A stretch of DNA of 64,000 bases, taken from the NCBI GenBank assembly GCA_028554645.1, contig JAQOOI010000054.1, positions 62,001 to 126,000 of the forward strand, read 5' to 3'. The first letter of the stretch is position 1, and the number at the start of each line of letters is the position of its first letter. The notes beneath the pieces were generated by a model. The model had not been told where the DNA came from. It saw only the letters and a list, made by a program, of their open reading frames with translations, and ran no database searches. The DNA is from Omphalotus guepiniiformis (Eukaryota; Basidiomycota; Agaricomycetes; Agaricales; Omphalotaceae). The position numbers were made by a program, and so were the translations under genes. This document shows positions 1 to 11,468 of the stretch, piece after piece.

Positions 1-513
1 TCGAAAGGTCCTGAACGTTTCACCAGTTATTCGTAAGCTGCAAGCTAAATGTCTTGTCAGTGACCATTGATCTAAGAGGAACAGAAGAGCTCTGTTTGGC
101 ATGAACACTCCCGTGACGTCGAGGAACCCGCCACACTTTCCAAACTTGCTCTTTTCCTTCGTTTGTTCTGTGGAATCGTTTATCAAGCACGAAGCGAACC
201 TCGTCGGCTAATATTATGCGTTCGGTCACTCATATGGAACGCGCCTGGAAGTGCGAAATGTCGTGCGAATTGGGAAGTAGATACCGAGAGCACTTAGGCT
301 GGAGAGGATCCCGAATACATGATGATACCGCGAAGTATGTTGACAGAGTTGAACGACGGGTCCGCGAACGGGGTGAAGGACTATTGAAGCCGGGTTGTCA
401 TGGGTAAATTTTATAATAATACAGACACATTTGGCCTGAACACTTATCTGTATCATATTCAGCGCCAGGTTTGTCGAGTACACGATCACTTATCACTTCC
501 TAATATCAACTGC
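1..513. other. Left edge, no gene recognised
   Basis: No open frame here carries a domain I can name. A minus-strand frame at 20-229 has a faint resemblance to a Tc1/mariner-like segment (an 'ADEVRF' stretch followed by 'VWKVWR'), which is too weak to call. The rest looks like the 3' flank of the minus-strand hydrolase that ends at 514. Confidence 0.4.
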
Positions 514-2987
514 TCACCGAGCCCCGAGCCTCACCTCCGTCATGATTTCACGAATACCCTTCAACGCATTCAATAGCTTGATGTCTTCATCCGACATCGA
601 ACTCAACAAAGCCTGGCTCGATGCATTAGGAAATGTTGGTACATCGACTTGGCAGACCGTCCCGTTCGTTGGGATCTTTCCTGCAAAATAGTCTCTCTGG
701 AGTTTTGCAGTGCAGAGCGAAGGAAGAGCTACCGAAGCATGCTATGAAGAATATCATGGTAAGAACACGGACAGGCACAATGACTATTACGGATCTTACC
801 CCTGGGCCATCCTGTATAATGATCACTGACGAATTGGGCATCATAGAGTTGACAAGCAAGCCGCTAGACATTGGTGTGATACTGTAAGATATTTTGTGGG
901 TCAGTTTTGAACGTTGTTCACTGTGGACGATGCTCACGGATCGGCCTATACAGTAAAAGGCGGACGTGTGAGAATTTTGTCCGCAACGAAGCAGAAGGAC
1001 AACACTTACCGTATTACTGACAATCAACAATGGCGTTTCCAGCGTCGCATTCCACGGACCCGTGAATCTCTCTGGACCCTTTACAGGCCAATACTGACAC
1101 CCTCCGTCTGGTTCACTTACACCTGTGCTTAATCCAAAATGGATTGACACCGTACGTAAAGCTTTTAAACCTTGATCCGTTAAATCTTCAGCTGATGGAA
1201 AATCTTTCGATGATTTTGGTGGAGGTGAATCAAGACAGGTCACAGCGAGTCGGGTGAGGTCTTTGGGTTTGACAAACATCACGAGGTCGAAAAGTTGAGT
1301 GGCATTGCCAGTAAAGGCAGCAGAGAAGGCTTCGGCGGCTAGGGGCCAACGAAGAGGGATCTGCAAAAAGATTTCCAAAATAGCTGGTACAGAAATGAGA
1401 TCACGTGGCTGGGAAGATGACTGCTTCCTTACCTCGTGCAGCGCCGGAGGTGAAAAAGCCAGGGCGAGTTCCAAATGGTACCGGTATCGGACTACGTGCA
1501 GTGTCATCGAAGAAATCTTCAAAACGCCGTTCGAGATTCTGCCATGGTTCTCCTTTGTACTGAGCGAGAGGACAGAGTGCAGGTCCAGCCTGAAGAATGT
1601 CAGTACCGCGTGACGTGGCAAATAGAATATGATAGTCTACTTCGACGCAATCCCTCAGAAAAATTTCGTATGTCTTCTCTGCCGAAGCAACCCAGTTTAT
1701 TGGCCACTTATGAGAAGGTTCGCCTAGATGCGACTCACTTAGTAGAAAATCAAGCGAGCAGATGGGTATTACGCACTCGACCAATTCACCGGATCGGCTA
1801 TTCCATCGATGACTGCGTACCCTATTCGATCAGGAAGGCTGAAATTTCGCGTTGACTCCGACTCTCTTGTCTATTGTAATGTGGAAGCATACATATTGAC
1901 CAAATAAGCGCCGAGAATGGAGCCATATGAGCCACCCCAGTAGTTACTGGAGATGGTGAACATTAGCGACATAATGTAAGGACAACGAAGTCAAGGAACT
2001 CACATCTTTGCATCTTCTCCTTCAATAACCTTCGACATAAAATCAATGTCCCGAACTACTGTCGCAGTCCCCATGTACTTCAGTTCGTCGCCCATATTTT
2101 TCCTGCACAGTTCCGCTTGCGCTTGCTTCAAAGCAAGGAATTGTCGATGTTGTTCGACAAGTCGGTCGTATAGAAACGGAGAAGAGAGGTTGGCGATAGA
2201 TGAAACGGTGATACCTTGTTCGATTACCGTATTGGAAAAGAAGATTCGGTCGGTAGTCTCATCGGGGAAACAACGAACAGCAGGACTAGAATTTGATTAG
2301 AATCTATGCGCAACGAAATAGCCAGAGTCTACGCACGTGGTTTTTCCTATGCCCCGTGGGTCGAAACCAACCAAATCCCAGTCGTCACCGATAAGTTTTG
2401 TAACGAGATCCTTTGAATTAATCGCAAACTGCGTCCCAGAGGCACCCGGACCACCTACAGACGGTATAGAATCACTGAAGCCCACACAAAGACTGATTTG
2501 AATGTACCAGGATTGAGGAATACTGAACCCTTTCGCGGAGATTTCTTCGCTTTGATTCTTGCAAGCGCAATCGTCGCCGTGCCAGCTTTGGAGTCAAAGT
2601 AATCCTTAGGCACACTGCAACCATACGCCGGTTTGAGTATAACACTCGCTACTGACTGGGAGAAGCTCGGAAACTCACAACGATGTGTCCACAGTCGATA
2701 TTCTCCACCGCTGGGGTACAGGCTCCCCAATTGACCATTCCAGGTGTCAGCGAGTTACTCCATTTTTCGTCTCCAGTCGTTCTTCCGGTCGTAAAGAAGT
2801 TCCCAAGCAATGCGCATTGAAATTTTGAGAAGTAGATTCCTAAGAAGATGAATACAAGGAGGCCAAAAACATAGCGCTTGACTGTTCGTGCTTGGCCTCT
2901 GAGATTCCGGCTTTGAGAGTTGCAATATTCGTCGTGAGATGCCTTTGTCGCCCTCGCGTCCAGCTCGACAGTATGGTACATGGGCAA
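514..2987 (-). CDS. S33-family alpha/beta hydrolase (TAP-like, tripeptidyl/prolyl aminopeptidase type)
   Basis: The gene is split by many short introns and reads from an ATG at 2987 to a TGA at 514-516. The N-terminus has one hydrophobic segment (about residues 40-56, 'YVFGLLVFIFLGIYF'), so the enzyme is probably secreted or membrane-tethered. Next come 'VPKDYFD', the oxyanion region 'GGPGASG', 'LVGFDPRGIG', the nucleophile elbow 'GGSYGS' near 1930 and a C-terminal TAP-like domain 'CQYWPVKGPERFTGPWN'. The catalytic Asp ('NTADPITP') and His ('DGPGHAS') are both present once introns at about 1007-780 are removed, so the triad is intact. The Asp lies on an 8-nt exon (938-945). The family releases N-terminal tripeptides or proline. 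The exon 1 to exon 2 junction near 2653-2610 is ambiguous. The protein stands alone and no partner gene is evident. Confidence 0.82.
938..945 (-). other. 8-nt microexon carrying the catalytic Asp
   Basis: On the minus strand the eight bases GCCGATCC are bounded by TATAG upstream and GTGAGC downstream. Joining exon ...AATACG (ending at 1011) to these eight bases and then to TATCACACC (from about 890) gives the in-frame family motif NTADPITP. Without it the Asp of the triad is lost. Confidence 0.7.
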
Positions 2988-4075
2988 GTAACGCGAAAGA
3001 TGAGTGCTCTCGTAATCGTGAGTATGTAGTAACCGTGAGTATATCCTGCCCGATACGGTATAGCTCGTGATCGGACGTTACGTAAGTCAAAGCCCACTAT
3101 TTTCTTTCTCACCCCACCGTCACCTTCCAGCTTTCAGGGAACTCGAATTCTCTTCATACCACGATGAAACACTTATTGACGGTCCGCAGTTTCCTCGTAT
3201 CTCTGACTTTCGGTACCGTTTTCTTGCAATACAAAGTGAAACGCAAAGTAAAGCTGAGCGCTGAGGCCTAGGTTTTGCTTGTGCCCACTTTCTCGGAAGA
3301 GGAATCTTCGCCAGTTTATAAGATAAGACTGAGGTAAGCCCTATAAAGATGTCAGTGGAATGGTCGCTCACTGTGTTTTCACCTCTTGTCATTGCTAAAT
3401 TATCTTGCTTTGAGGCCTTCAATGCTAGTAATGTGGACAGTGGATGATATTCTGCGGATAAAGGATGCAGCAGCTTCAGATATATCATCGGACACATTCG
3501 TTCTGTGAAGATTGATCTGAACAATCTTGTTGGACGCAAGATGCAAAGTTCATCATCAGGGGTGATAGTTTCAAAGCGGAATTGTGCGGGTCTCTCGGTC
3601 CCTCTCGGTCGCAAACACAGCTTTCGATTCTGCCGGTGAGTTGTTGAATATACTATCGGAATGCCACTGAGATAAACTAATACACCTCCCCTCGCTCTAG
3701 TTGAATACTTAGTTGAATCATGCACGGGGCGCCGTATGGGTGCAGCGCACAGTTACATCTAATCTCGTTCTCCGAAACAAATTCAAAAAAGGGCCAGCGA
3801 TTCAAATATTCAACACTAGTGCTAGTGTCCGCTAGTAGAGACACACATGACCTTCAGCCCGAGTCGCTCGGGATCGCCTATTATTTCAACTAACTGAGAG
3901 GAGGCTTTATTATCTCGGAGGTCGGATGATACAATAAAGTGGCTATGATGTGCAGTCGCCCCGGTTCTCAGTGCTTTGAGATTGAATATTGATGACTCAC
4001 TAGGTAAACCTCAAATCCATTTAAGTCGAAGCAAGGTTCATACCACCCGCTGACCCCTCAATTCTGGTTATCACC
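2988..4075. other. Intergenic, divergent promoter region
   Basis: This lies between the divergent hydrolase (-) and tyrosinase A (+), so it should hold both promoters. An open minus frame at 3120-3725 (201 codons) has no recognisable domain, no matching splice-supported extension and an amino-acid composition typical of non-coding sequence. I see no clear TATA box close to the tyrosinase start. Confidence 0.4.
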
Positions 4076-5385
4076 ATGAAGCAATCGACTGTCCTGTGTT
4101 GCTTGTCTTTCCTTGCTTCGAGCCTCGTGCTCGCTTACCCGACGACTAGATCTGACAACATAACCCAATGTTCCAGCTTATCGAAGCGGCAGGAATGGTC
4201 AGTCGAAATTCTCTTCTCAGCCTTTCAGCCAAACTCATCGTTGTCGTACAGGAGAACCTTAACTAATGAGCAGAAAGAGGACTACCTCGACGCTGTCGTG
4301 TGTCTTCATGACCTTTCCGCAAGAGGTGACATTGCTGCTGCAAAGACTCGCTTTGACGACTTCCAAGCCGTTCACATCAATCTGACTGATGAGATTCACG
4401 ATGTGGTGAGCAAACTTTCTCGAATGGAAATTGATAAAGCTTGACTGAACCATCATGTGAAGGGCCAATTTCTTCCTTGGCATCGGTACTTCCTCAGTGT
4501 CTACGAGGCAGCACTACGTGATGAGTGCGGCTTCAATGGTTCTCACCCGTAAGTGACTCTGCATGCATCTTCTAGTTCCAACGATAATGACGATTTGTGT
4601 TTCCCACTTCTAGATATTGGGATTGGTCGATAGACGTTGACAATGGATCGTGAGTGGTTCATCTCAACCGCAAAAGTCGAACTAACCTAAGTCATTCGCA
4701 GCTTCTCAGAAGCCCCTGTATTTGATGCCGACTACGGTTTCGGCGGAAATGGGATTAACATCCCCGGATACACGGGTCAATTTAGCAACCACACGTTGAT
4801 TCCTGGATGGGAACCAGGAACAGGAGGTGGATGTATTACAGACGGCCCTTTCGCATCGTATAACTTGTCACTCGGCCCTGGAACGACGGTGACTAACCAT
4901 TGCCTTCAACGCGCGTTCAATCCATCGATGCAAGCTAAACTCACCTCTTCTGATGTGGCTAATACCACGAAGCAACCCGACTACTACTGGTTCTGGACCA
5001 TTCTAGAGGGTGAGCTTGGAGCTCCGGTGCAGATCCACGGTGCAGGCCATCTTGCAGTAGACGGTGAAATGGGTGATCGATATTCCAGCCCTGGAGGTAA
5101 TCAACTTTTTCTTCGTCGCTCTGAGTGATCCGGCTGACCCACCTGTGTCATATAGACCCTCTCTTCTACTTGCATCACGCAAATTTGGATCGCCTCTGGT
5201 GGGATTGGCAAATGGCTGATCCTGACAATCGTCTGTATCAAGTAACAGGACGGTCCTCTATCGATCCTCCTTACGTCAACATTACTTTGGACTTTGGACT
5301 CAAGATGCGCACACTGTCGCCGATAATTCCCATTCGCGACGTTATGGATGTCAGGAATGACATGTTGTGTTATGAATATGTTTGA
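4076..5385 (+). CDS. Short secreted tyrosinase (tyrosinase A)
   Basis: Type-3 dicopper monophenol/diphenol oxidase. Proposed exons: 4076-4197, 4252-4405, 4463-4548, 4614-4649, 4702-5096, 5156-5385, giving 340 aa. All introns are GT-AG. The first 20 residues are a signal peptide ('MKQSTVLCCLSFLASSLVLA'). CuA histidines lie in 'FQAVHI', 'EIHD' and 'LPWHRYF'. CuB histidines lie in 'QIHGAGH' and 'LFYLHHANLDRLWW'. The chain stops shortly after a conserved 'CYEYV', so it lacks the long C-terminal lid of the large intracellular tyrosinases and belongs to the short, secreted class. A likely role is phenol oxidation in melanin formation or lignin-derived phenol turnover. The first intron (54 nt) is stop-free and a multiple of three, so retention would add 18 residues instead of breaking the frame. 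Tyrosinase B at 20087-21523 is a close paralogue with the same six-exon plan. Confidence 0.93.
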
Positions 5386-7253
5386 TTTATAGTTTCGTGC
5401 TTAGCTCGACGATGTATGCGTCGAGCCGATGTATTTATATTCGGTAATCTGGTAATCCCCTTCACACCTTCTTCTCTCGCCATTCGTTCTATGGATCTCA
5501 TATCTGTAAAGTAGCTAATAGCTCAGTAACATTACTTATTCTTACAATTAATAGGCTTTTTCGTTGCGTCGTCCAAATGCACGTTCTATACTACCACCAT
5601 CGAGTACTAGATAGAAGTGTGCTTCAAGCCTGCGAGATCAGAAGCAGACGCCGACGGCGGACTTTAGGGCTGGCATATTACGTAACATCACCTGGGCCAG
5701 TGCACCAGCCGTGACTAGGGCCGTGACAATCCTGTTTCGTTCATTCATTAATCCGCCCTGCTATGCATCCTTCAAAATTCAGACGCCCGGCGTTCATACC
5801 GTCGGGTATACGACTCAAATGTAGTCTCCATGGTGAGGTTGAGAATGTTCGTTTTTCTTCAACTTCTTGCTGCCATACTCTTTACAAAGAGTTTTCAGAG
5901 GGACGGGAATGCAATTGTCCTTGATTGGGGGTTCCGTCGGTACAATCTTCGACTCCGACAATCTTAGTAGTGGATTTGCGGTCAATGGTGCCCTTGGCGA
6001 AAAAGATGGGACTGACATAGATCAGTGTGCGTGAAATAAGACTGCTACATCGTGTTAACATGGCTGACATCTTCGCAGGTTCTAAGAACATGAACATTGA
6101 ACCTGCGGTGAGACTTTAATCTGAACTTATTTGCCTCGCTTTCAAGGACTTGAATTGCATATCCATGGCTACACATGTATGTATTCTAAGTTCTGGGTGT
6201 TCACCGTTCATGACCGTCCCTTCACATGTGTCATGCTGTGTCCTCTCGTCATAGTTTCCCTCCCCATTCGAAAAGGCACACTTCTTCGACTGCGGAGAGC
6301 TGCGGAGGCGTATGTGATGATCACATAGGTTATGCCAAGAGCATGTTCGAATATGTTTTGAGTGAGCGTCCCATTTCGCCGTGTCCATGTCCGTTGATCT
6401 TTACCAGTCTTTACCTCCTCTATCTAGATCTGAATTATTCAGGTATCAGTCTCCGCAGGACCAAACGACACTCAAGATTGAGAATGGTGAATACTATGTA
6501 GCTATTAACGAGCTGGAATAGCTAGCTAATCAGCTAAATACGATCGTTCAAGGCAAGGATTAAGTAGATTTAAGCTACTCGGATCACTTCTGTGTTCACT
6601 CGCGAACGGAATTCCTTGATAGCAACGACACAACACTACCTCCTTCTGGATTCAAAGCCGTTAACGCCAAAGCTGCCTTCGGCATATCAGTTGACAAGCA
6701 TCGATTAGAGTCCTCAAACATGTAGGTAAGTAATCCGGGAAGTGCTGCCGACACGAGCCTATTCAAATTTAGTGTGTTAGGTTGCAACCTAACCTTCACA
6801 AGACGGCGAATCAGCTCCTCCTCCGAAATCGTTGTTGTACAGTAAGAGCCATTTCTAGCCTCCTAATTGTAATATTCACCCTCATTTCGTTGACCTTTTC
6901 ATCTTAATCGATAAAGCAGGTAATTGAGAAGGGTTCCAGTCACTCATTCGTATTTCCCAGTAATTATCTGTGTACCAACGGGTAATACTCACCGTTCAAG
7001 TGAAAGTGAAGTCCCTTGGTGATCGATAAACGCACAGCCAGTCTAAAAGCACACGGTATTCATCCCCCGGGGTTTCCCTTTCGAAGCGCGACTGGCTATA
7101 GTTACGAATCCGTTTGTATCGTGTTGTGTCTGTTCCAACCCCGCTGAATAGGCGCAATACGTATATAAAACGGAGCGAAGTTGTCAACGGTAATAGTGTC
7201 CTTCGTTCATCCTTTTTTTCGTTTCTTTTCTTTTTTAAGTTCCTGATTCGAAA
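5386..7253. other. Intergenic, mostly featureless; repeat-protein promoter at the right end
   Basis: No coding frame with a recognisable domain was found in about 1.9 kb. Short frames around 5815-6388 and 6596-6799 look like chance. The right end (about 7050-7250) resembles 11280-11460 upstream of the second repeat-protein gene: both carry 'CTTTCGAAGCGC' and, closer in, TATA followed by a GGAGCGAA block. Confidence 0.45.
7161..7170 (+). promoter_or_regulatory. TATA box of the first repeat-protein gene
   Basis: GTATATAAAA lies about 90 bp before the ATG at 7254 and is followed by CGGAGCGAAGTT. The second paralogue has GTATAAAA followed by TGGAGCGAAATT at a similar distance, so the element is conserved between the two. 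Confidence 0.7.
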
Positions 7254-8922
7254 ATGCAAGGCCTTCAAGTTCTTACTCCTGCTTTCATTGCTCTTGCAAT
7301 TAGCTTGGGATCGGCCTCTGCAGTACGTACATCTTTCAAACGAACTGAAGCCATTCAGGTTATCTAAGATACCACCACTTTTAGGCTCCACAAGCGTTCT
7401 CTTCGTCAATTGACGGTGTGGTCACCGAGTCAACGGTTCAGCCTCCAAGTGTACGAGTGTTCGCGTTCAATGAATGTTCATTAGTTCACTAATCTTGATG
7501 CAGACTAATACTACTACCTTTGACCCCCCCGGTGCCTTTCCCACTGGAAATGCAACGACAACTTTCGACGCGTCCAGCGCCTTCCCCACCGGAAATGCAA
7601 CGACAACTTTCGACCCGTCTAGTGCCTTCCCCACCGGAAACGCAACGACCATAACAGTCGACCCGTCCAGCGCCTTCCCCTCTGGAAATGCGACGACAAC
7701 TTTCGACCCGTCCAGCGCCTTCCCCACCGGAAACGCAACAACCATTACGATTGACCCATCCAGCGCCTTCCCCTCTGGAAATGCGACGACAACTTTCGAT
7801 CCGTCTAGTGCCTTTCCCACCGGAAACGCAACAACTATATTTACGGTTACCCCATCCAGTGCCTTCCCCAGTGGAGGCGCCTCGAGCGTGACTTATGATC
7901 CTCCCAGTGCCTTTCCTAGCTGGGGATCCTCGCCTGTCACCGTTCACGCATCCAGCAAGGCATTTGCAGTAGGAACCCCCAGTTCAAGTATTCCTTCGGC
8001 CTCTATTATCTGTGCACCTCAGTTGACCGCTGGTCCCGAAGGACCTGCCACCTATGTAGTTAGTAACGTCAATGGCACCTTAGTCACCTCTGGGCTCAGC
8101 AGTACCACGACCTTTAGTGGACCTGGGATTACTTCTGTGGTCGGAGGGACTACTACTAAGGCTGTCAGTGGGTCTGCTGTCACCTCTGTAGTCTACGGCA
8201 TATCATCCGCCATCTCCTCCGTGGTTTACGGGACTACCACTGCCGGAGTACCTGTCGGAACTTCTGTAGTTGAAACGACCAGTGCTGATGTCGTGGTTAG
8301 CTCGGTGGGGGGCGACTGCCACACTACTGCTGGTGAATCGATCGCCTCGTCTGTTGTCTATGGCACTACCACTGCTGAGAGCTCCGTTGAGACCTCTGTC
8401 GTTAGCGGCACTACTGCTGCTGGATCGGTTTCCTCGTCTATCATCTATACAACTGCTGAGGCATCTACTGGTGGATCGGTTTCCTCGTCTATCATCTATA
8501 CAACTGCTGAGGCATCTACTGGTGGAGCGGTTTCCTCGTCTATCGTCTACACAACTGCTGAGGCATCTACTGGTGGAGCGGTTTCCTCGTCTATTGTCTA
8601 TACAACTGCTGAGGCATCTACTGGTGGATCGGTTGCCTCGTCTATCGTCTATACAACTGCTGAGGCATCTACTGGTGGATCGGTTGCCTCGTCTAGCGCC
8701 TATGGCACTACAACTGCTGAGGCATCTACTGGTGGATCGATTGCCTCGTCTATCGCCTATGGCACTACAACTGCTGAGGCATCCGTAGTGACGATCTCTG
8801 CTGTCAGTGGTACCACTGCTGAAGGATCTATCTTCACCTCAGTCGTCGATGGCACTACAGCTGTTGGATCTCCCGTTACCATAGTCAGCAGCGCCGCCGC
8901 TGAAAGTACCACTTCTCTTTGA
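7254..8922 (+). CDS. Secreted Ser/Thr-rich tandem-repeat protein (paralogue 1)
   Basis: Exons 7254-7322, 7385-7450 and 7504-8922 give 517 aa. Exon 1 is almost exactly the signal peptide, ending 'ISLGSASA'. Mature residues begin 'APQAFSS'. Exon 3 has two repeat blocks. The first is about eight or nine units built on 'DPSSAFPTGNATT', each carrying an N-x-T glycosylation sequon. The second is about eight units of 'TTAEASTGGSVSSSIVY'. Ser, Thr, Ala and Gly dominate and there are almost no Lys or Arg, so heavy O-mannosylation is likely. No GPI signal follows the last repeat. This looks like a secreted or wall-associated mucin-like protein of unknown role. A shorter relative with the same first exon and an 'AFPSG' repeat lies at 11469-12179. 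No catalytic domain is visible. Confidence 0.85.
7504..7930 (+). repeat. Coding tandem repeat, AFP[TS]GNATT units
   Basis: Units of about 45-51 bp repeat with few differences inside exon 3. Each encodes D-P-S-S-A-F-P-(T/S)-G-N-A-T-T with a short variable tail; unit-length changes stay multiples of three. The last two units lose the sequon (PSGGASS, PSWGSS). Confidence 0.85.
8416..8790 (+). repeat. Coding tandem repeat, TTAEASTGG-V-SSSI units
   Basis: Near-identical 51-bp units (60 bp in the last two) encode 'GGSVSSSIIYTTAEAST'. Neighbouring units differ at only a few bases, pointing to recent expansion or homogenisation. Confidence 0.85.
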
Positions 8923-9506
8923 GGATAGTCTTCTAGTGATTGCGTCGGCTTTTTCGACGCTAGCTAACTCAGGAGCTCGAATGACGAAACGAACTTAGTT
9001 GAAAATAATGGACAGTATTCGTAATGCACAGACATTCTTTTCTTATCTTGCGTCGCGTATATACAAGCAATCATCATATGTTTTCATACCCTTTCATACT
9101 CAGCTTCAACGCCGACGGTAAAAAAAGTCCTGCGCACAACTTCTGTACAAACCTTCAATCATGCGCGTTTCCTTTTTCCCTTTATCTCCGAGTACGCTGT
9201 CCGAAACTGATTTCAAATTCAATGCGACTCCCGATCATGATGCACTACCTCCGCCAGCTACCTTCGGTATAACCATCATCGACATTCTTAATAATGACAT
9301 TGAGGTAGGTCACATTTGCGCCCTTCACATACTCTTTCAACTTGCTCTTTTGAAAAGGCGAGATTGACTTTCATAGCCGAGGAAAGAAGCGCGCAGGAAG
9401 CGCGTGTGACGGTTATTTGGTATTCAATATGATTATGGTGCGTGCTTGAACAAGATTATGGTGTAAGTAGTTCTCGACTACATTACGATTATGGTGCGAC
9501 ATTGGG
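8923..9506. other. Intergenic, with three copies of GATTATGGTG
   Basis: 3' flank of the repeat-protein gene. A small open frame at 9161-9367 could be a chance ORF. GATTATGGTG occurs at 9431, 9454 and 9487 just before the inverted-repeat element that begins at 9507. Confidence 0.4.
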
Positions 9507-10069
9507 TGACCTCCCGTGGATTTAGAAAATAATCTAGGTTTTCTAAATCCATCAAACGCGGACTTTGAAAAGGGATAGCTCTAGTTTAGAAAACCGTCGA
9601 CCAGCCATTGACCAAATGTTTGGTCTAGAATAATCCGGCTGAAAGCCTGAATAGGAAGTTATTCTTCCCATAAGCCACTAGGTAGGGCGAAGAAGATTGG
9701 GCTCACAGAGTTGTTTATTCTCTTTAAAGTTCAATAAGTATGCACAGCTGACAATATATCATCCTTTTGAGACGAATACAGCCACTTTCAAGTGACTACT
9801 AAGGCTCCCTACGCAAAACTCTAGCTCTGACCCTCGGGGACGAATACAAAAAGGGAAGGTGTATCTCCGAGCGGAGCTTAAATTGTGTTTAGAAAGACGA
9901 TTTTAGTCTGGAAGAGGGGGGGGGTACCCTCCTTCCAGATTAAAATTTAGAAATGAGTAAAATTACAAACTCCGCTGATGTGAGCTCGTTGGCGAGATTC
10001 GAGACTCGGCTAAGCTCGCTTATATGAGTTTAGAATAGGATTTAGTTTAGAAATGCCCACGGGAGGTCA
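9507..10069. mobile_element. Putative non-autonomous TIR element (MITE-like), 563 bp
   Basis: TGACCTCCCGTGG at 9507-9519 is matched in inverted orientation at 10057-10069. Similarity continues inward in an imperfect way (ATTTAGAAA-type sequence at both ends). The interior is AT-rich with no ORF and has an internal palindrome around GACCAAATGTTTGGTC (about 9610) and a hairpin with a G-run stem near 9905-9945. No convincing target duplication is visible, in part because a second element is inserted at its right edge. Confidence 0.5.
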
Positions 10070-10076
10070 TCCATTA

Positions 10077-10661
10077 TAGGGCTGGGTTAGAAATTCAAAA
10101 GTAAATAACAGGTATATTTATTACACTGTAAAAAACATGTAAATAACATTTATTACACTAGAGGTCTCAAAGTTGCATGTAATAAATTGTAATAAATCTA
10201 CCTCACCGACAAAGGCAATTTGGTCAGTTATGCAGTTCTGGACGGAACCAAGGCTTCCAATCTTTCAGTTTGACCTGCTTTTGCCACTTTTGACCGCGCC
10301 AGCTTACATAAGTAGCTTGCAGAATTCACCATAGAATTCCCCGGATATAGCAATATCTGACTAATTTTCTGATACTTGACACCACGGTATCCCTCCTCCA
10401 ACATGCTACTTAGTGACCTTGATACTCAGTCTATTCAGGGCACTCAAAAGAAAACAGAACTGAGTAGTTGGGGCATTACAGGTAGTGATTACCAAATATT
10501 ACAGTTTAAAACATGTAATAAATTACTTGTTTCTTACAAAAAAAGTGTTTTTTACTTGAATGTAAAATACATGTTAAATACATGCCATTTGTTTATAACT
10601 TGGACCCCCTAGAATATCTTACGTTTATAACAACCTCAAAATAATTTCTAACCCAGCCCTA
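10077..10661. mobile_element. hAT-type MITE, 585 bp, 19-bp perfect TIRs
   Basis: TAGGGCTGGGTTAGAAATT at 10077-10095 is repeated exactly as its reverse complement at 10643-10661. The 8-bp sequence ATCCATTA flanks both sides (10069-10076 and 10662-10669), the target-duplication length of hAT elements, whose termini commonly begin (C/T)AGGG. The interior is AT-rich with no transposase frame, so it must be moved in trans. Confidence 0.85.
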
Positions 10662-10669
10662 ATCCATTA

Positions 10670-11468
10670 TGATGTATAGATGTACTTACCCGAGAGAATC
10701 TACCAGGTCTTACCGTGGTCTATGCACCATTAGCTGATTGGAATTTGGCAGTGATATTTGGGTTTCTTCTAGGTCAACGGGTCTGAGGGGTCGATAGAGG
10801 CCGCGTCGAGCGCTGTCTTCTTCCTTGCTTCCTTCCTCGAGCACGAAGTAGCAATCCCAAGCGATGTGTATGCTCGTTGCAGGAAGTTGCAGGACCACCT
10901 CCGACTCTGACCGCCTCGGTCAAAATTTCTTGCCGAAGTTCGAAAAGACACATGCGGGGAGAGTCTGCCGATAGGGGTCAATAGTAAATACAAACCTTGC
11001 GATCATTTCACCTCTATATTCAAATATTCAAGTACCGCTGATTCCATCACCTACTGACTGGCTTGTGAGTCTAGCAAGTACTGTACCATTAACCTGTTCA
11101 AACGTTCAAGTTGTGTGTTATGTCCCTTCACCAGACGGCGAGACGGACCCCCCTCGAGAGTCAGAGAAGGTAAGAGCGTTTAAATATTAATTTACACTCA
11201 ATGACCATCGTCTTCCCCATTCATGATCTGTCTACCTTCAGAGAACACGGGTAAACTACAAAATCTTGTGGTGCATGTATTAATAGCTCAGGGTTGCCTT
11301 TCGAAGCGCTCGGGTCGACTCCAATTACCAACCCCATTCACATGGTGTCTGTCCAAAGCACTGAACAGTAATTCGTATAAAATGGAGCGAAATTCCAACT
11401 GTAAAAAGTAATAGGTTTCGACACTCTTTTTCTCTTCTGTCAGTCACTCATTCCCCCCAGCTTCGATA
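10670..11468. other. Intergenic; promoter of repeat-protein paralogue 2
   Basis: Short minus frames at 10710-10993 have no recognisable domain. The right part matches the upstream region of paralogue 1 in several blocks, suggesting that gene and promoter were duplicated together. Confidence 0.4.
11374..11383 (+). promoter_or_regulatory. TATA box of the second repeat-protein gene
   Basis: CGTATAAAAT lies about 90 bp before the ATG at 11469 and is followed by GGAGCGAAATT, as at the first paralogue. Confidence 0.65.

Noticed and set aside
20..229. Possible Tc1/mariner transposase fragment on the minus strand
   Set aside because: Only one vague motif resemblance over 69 codons; no second motif or inverted repeat.
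3120..3725. 201-codon open frame on the minus strand
   Set aside because: No domain, no splice-supported neighbours and composition like random sequence between two divergent genes.
7467..7947. Long minus-strand frames over the AFPTGNATT repeat
   Set aside because: They mirror the plus-strand coding repeat, which has a signal peptide and matching introns.
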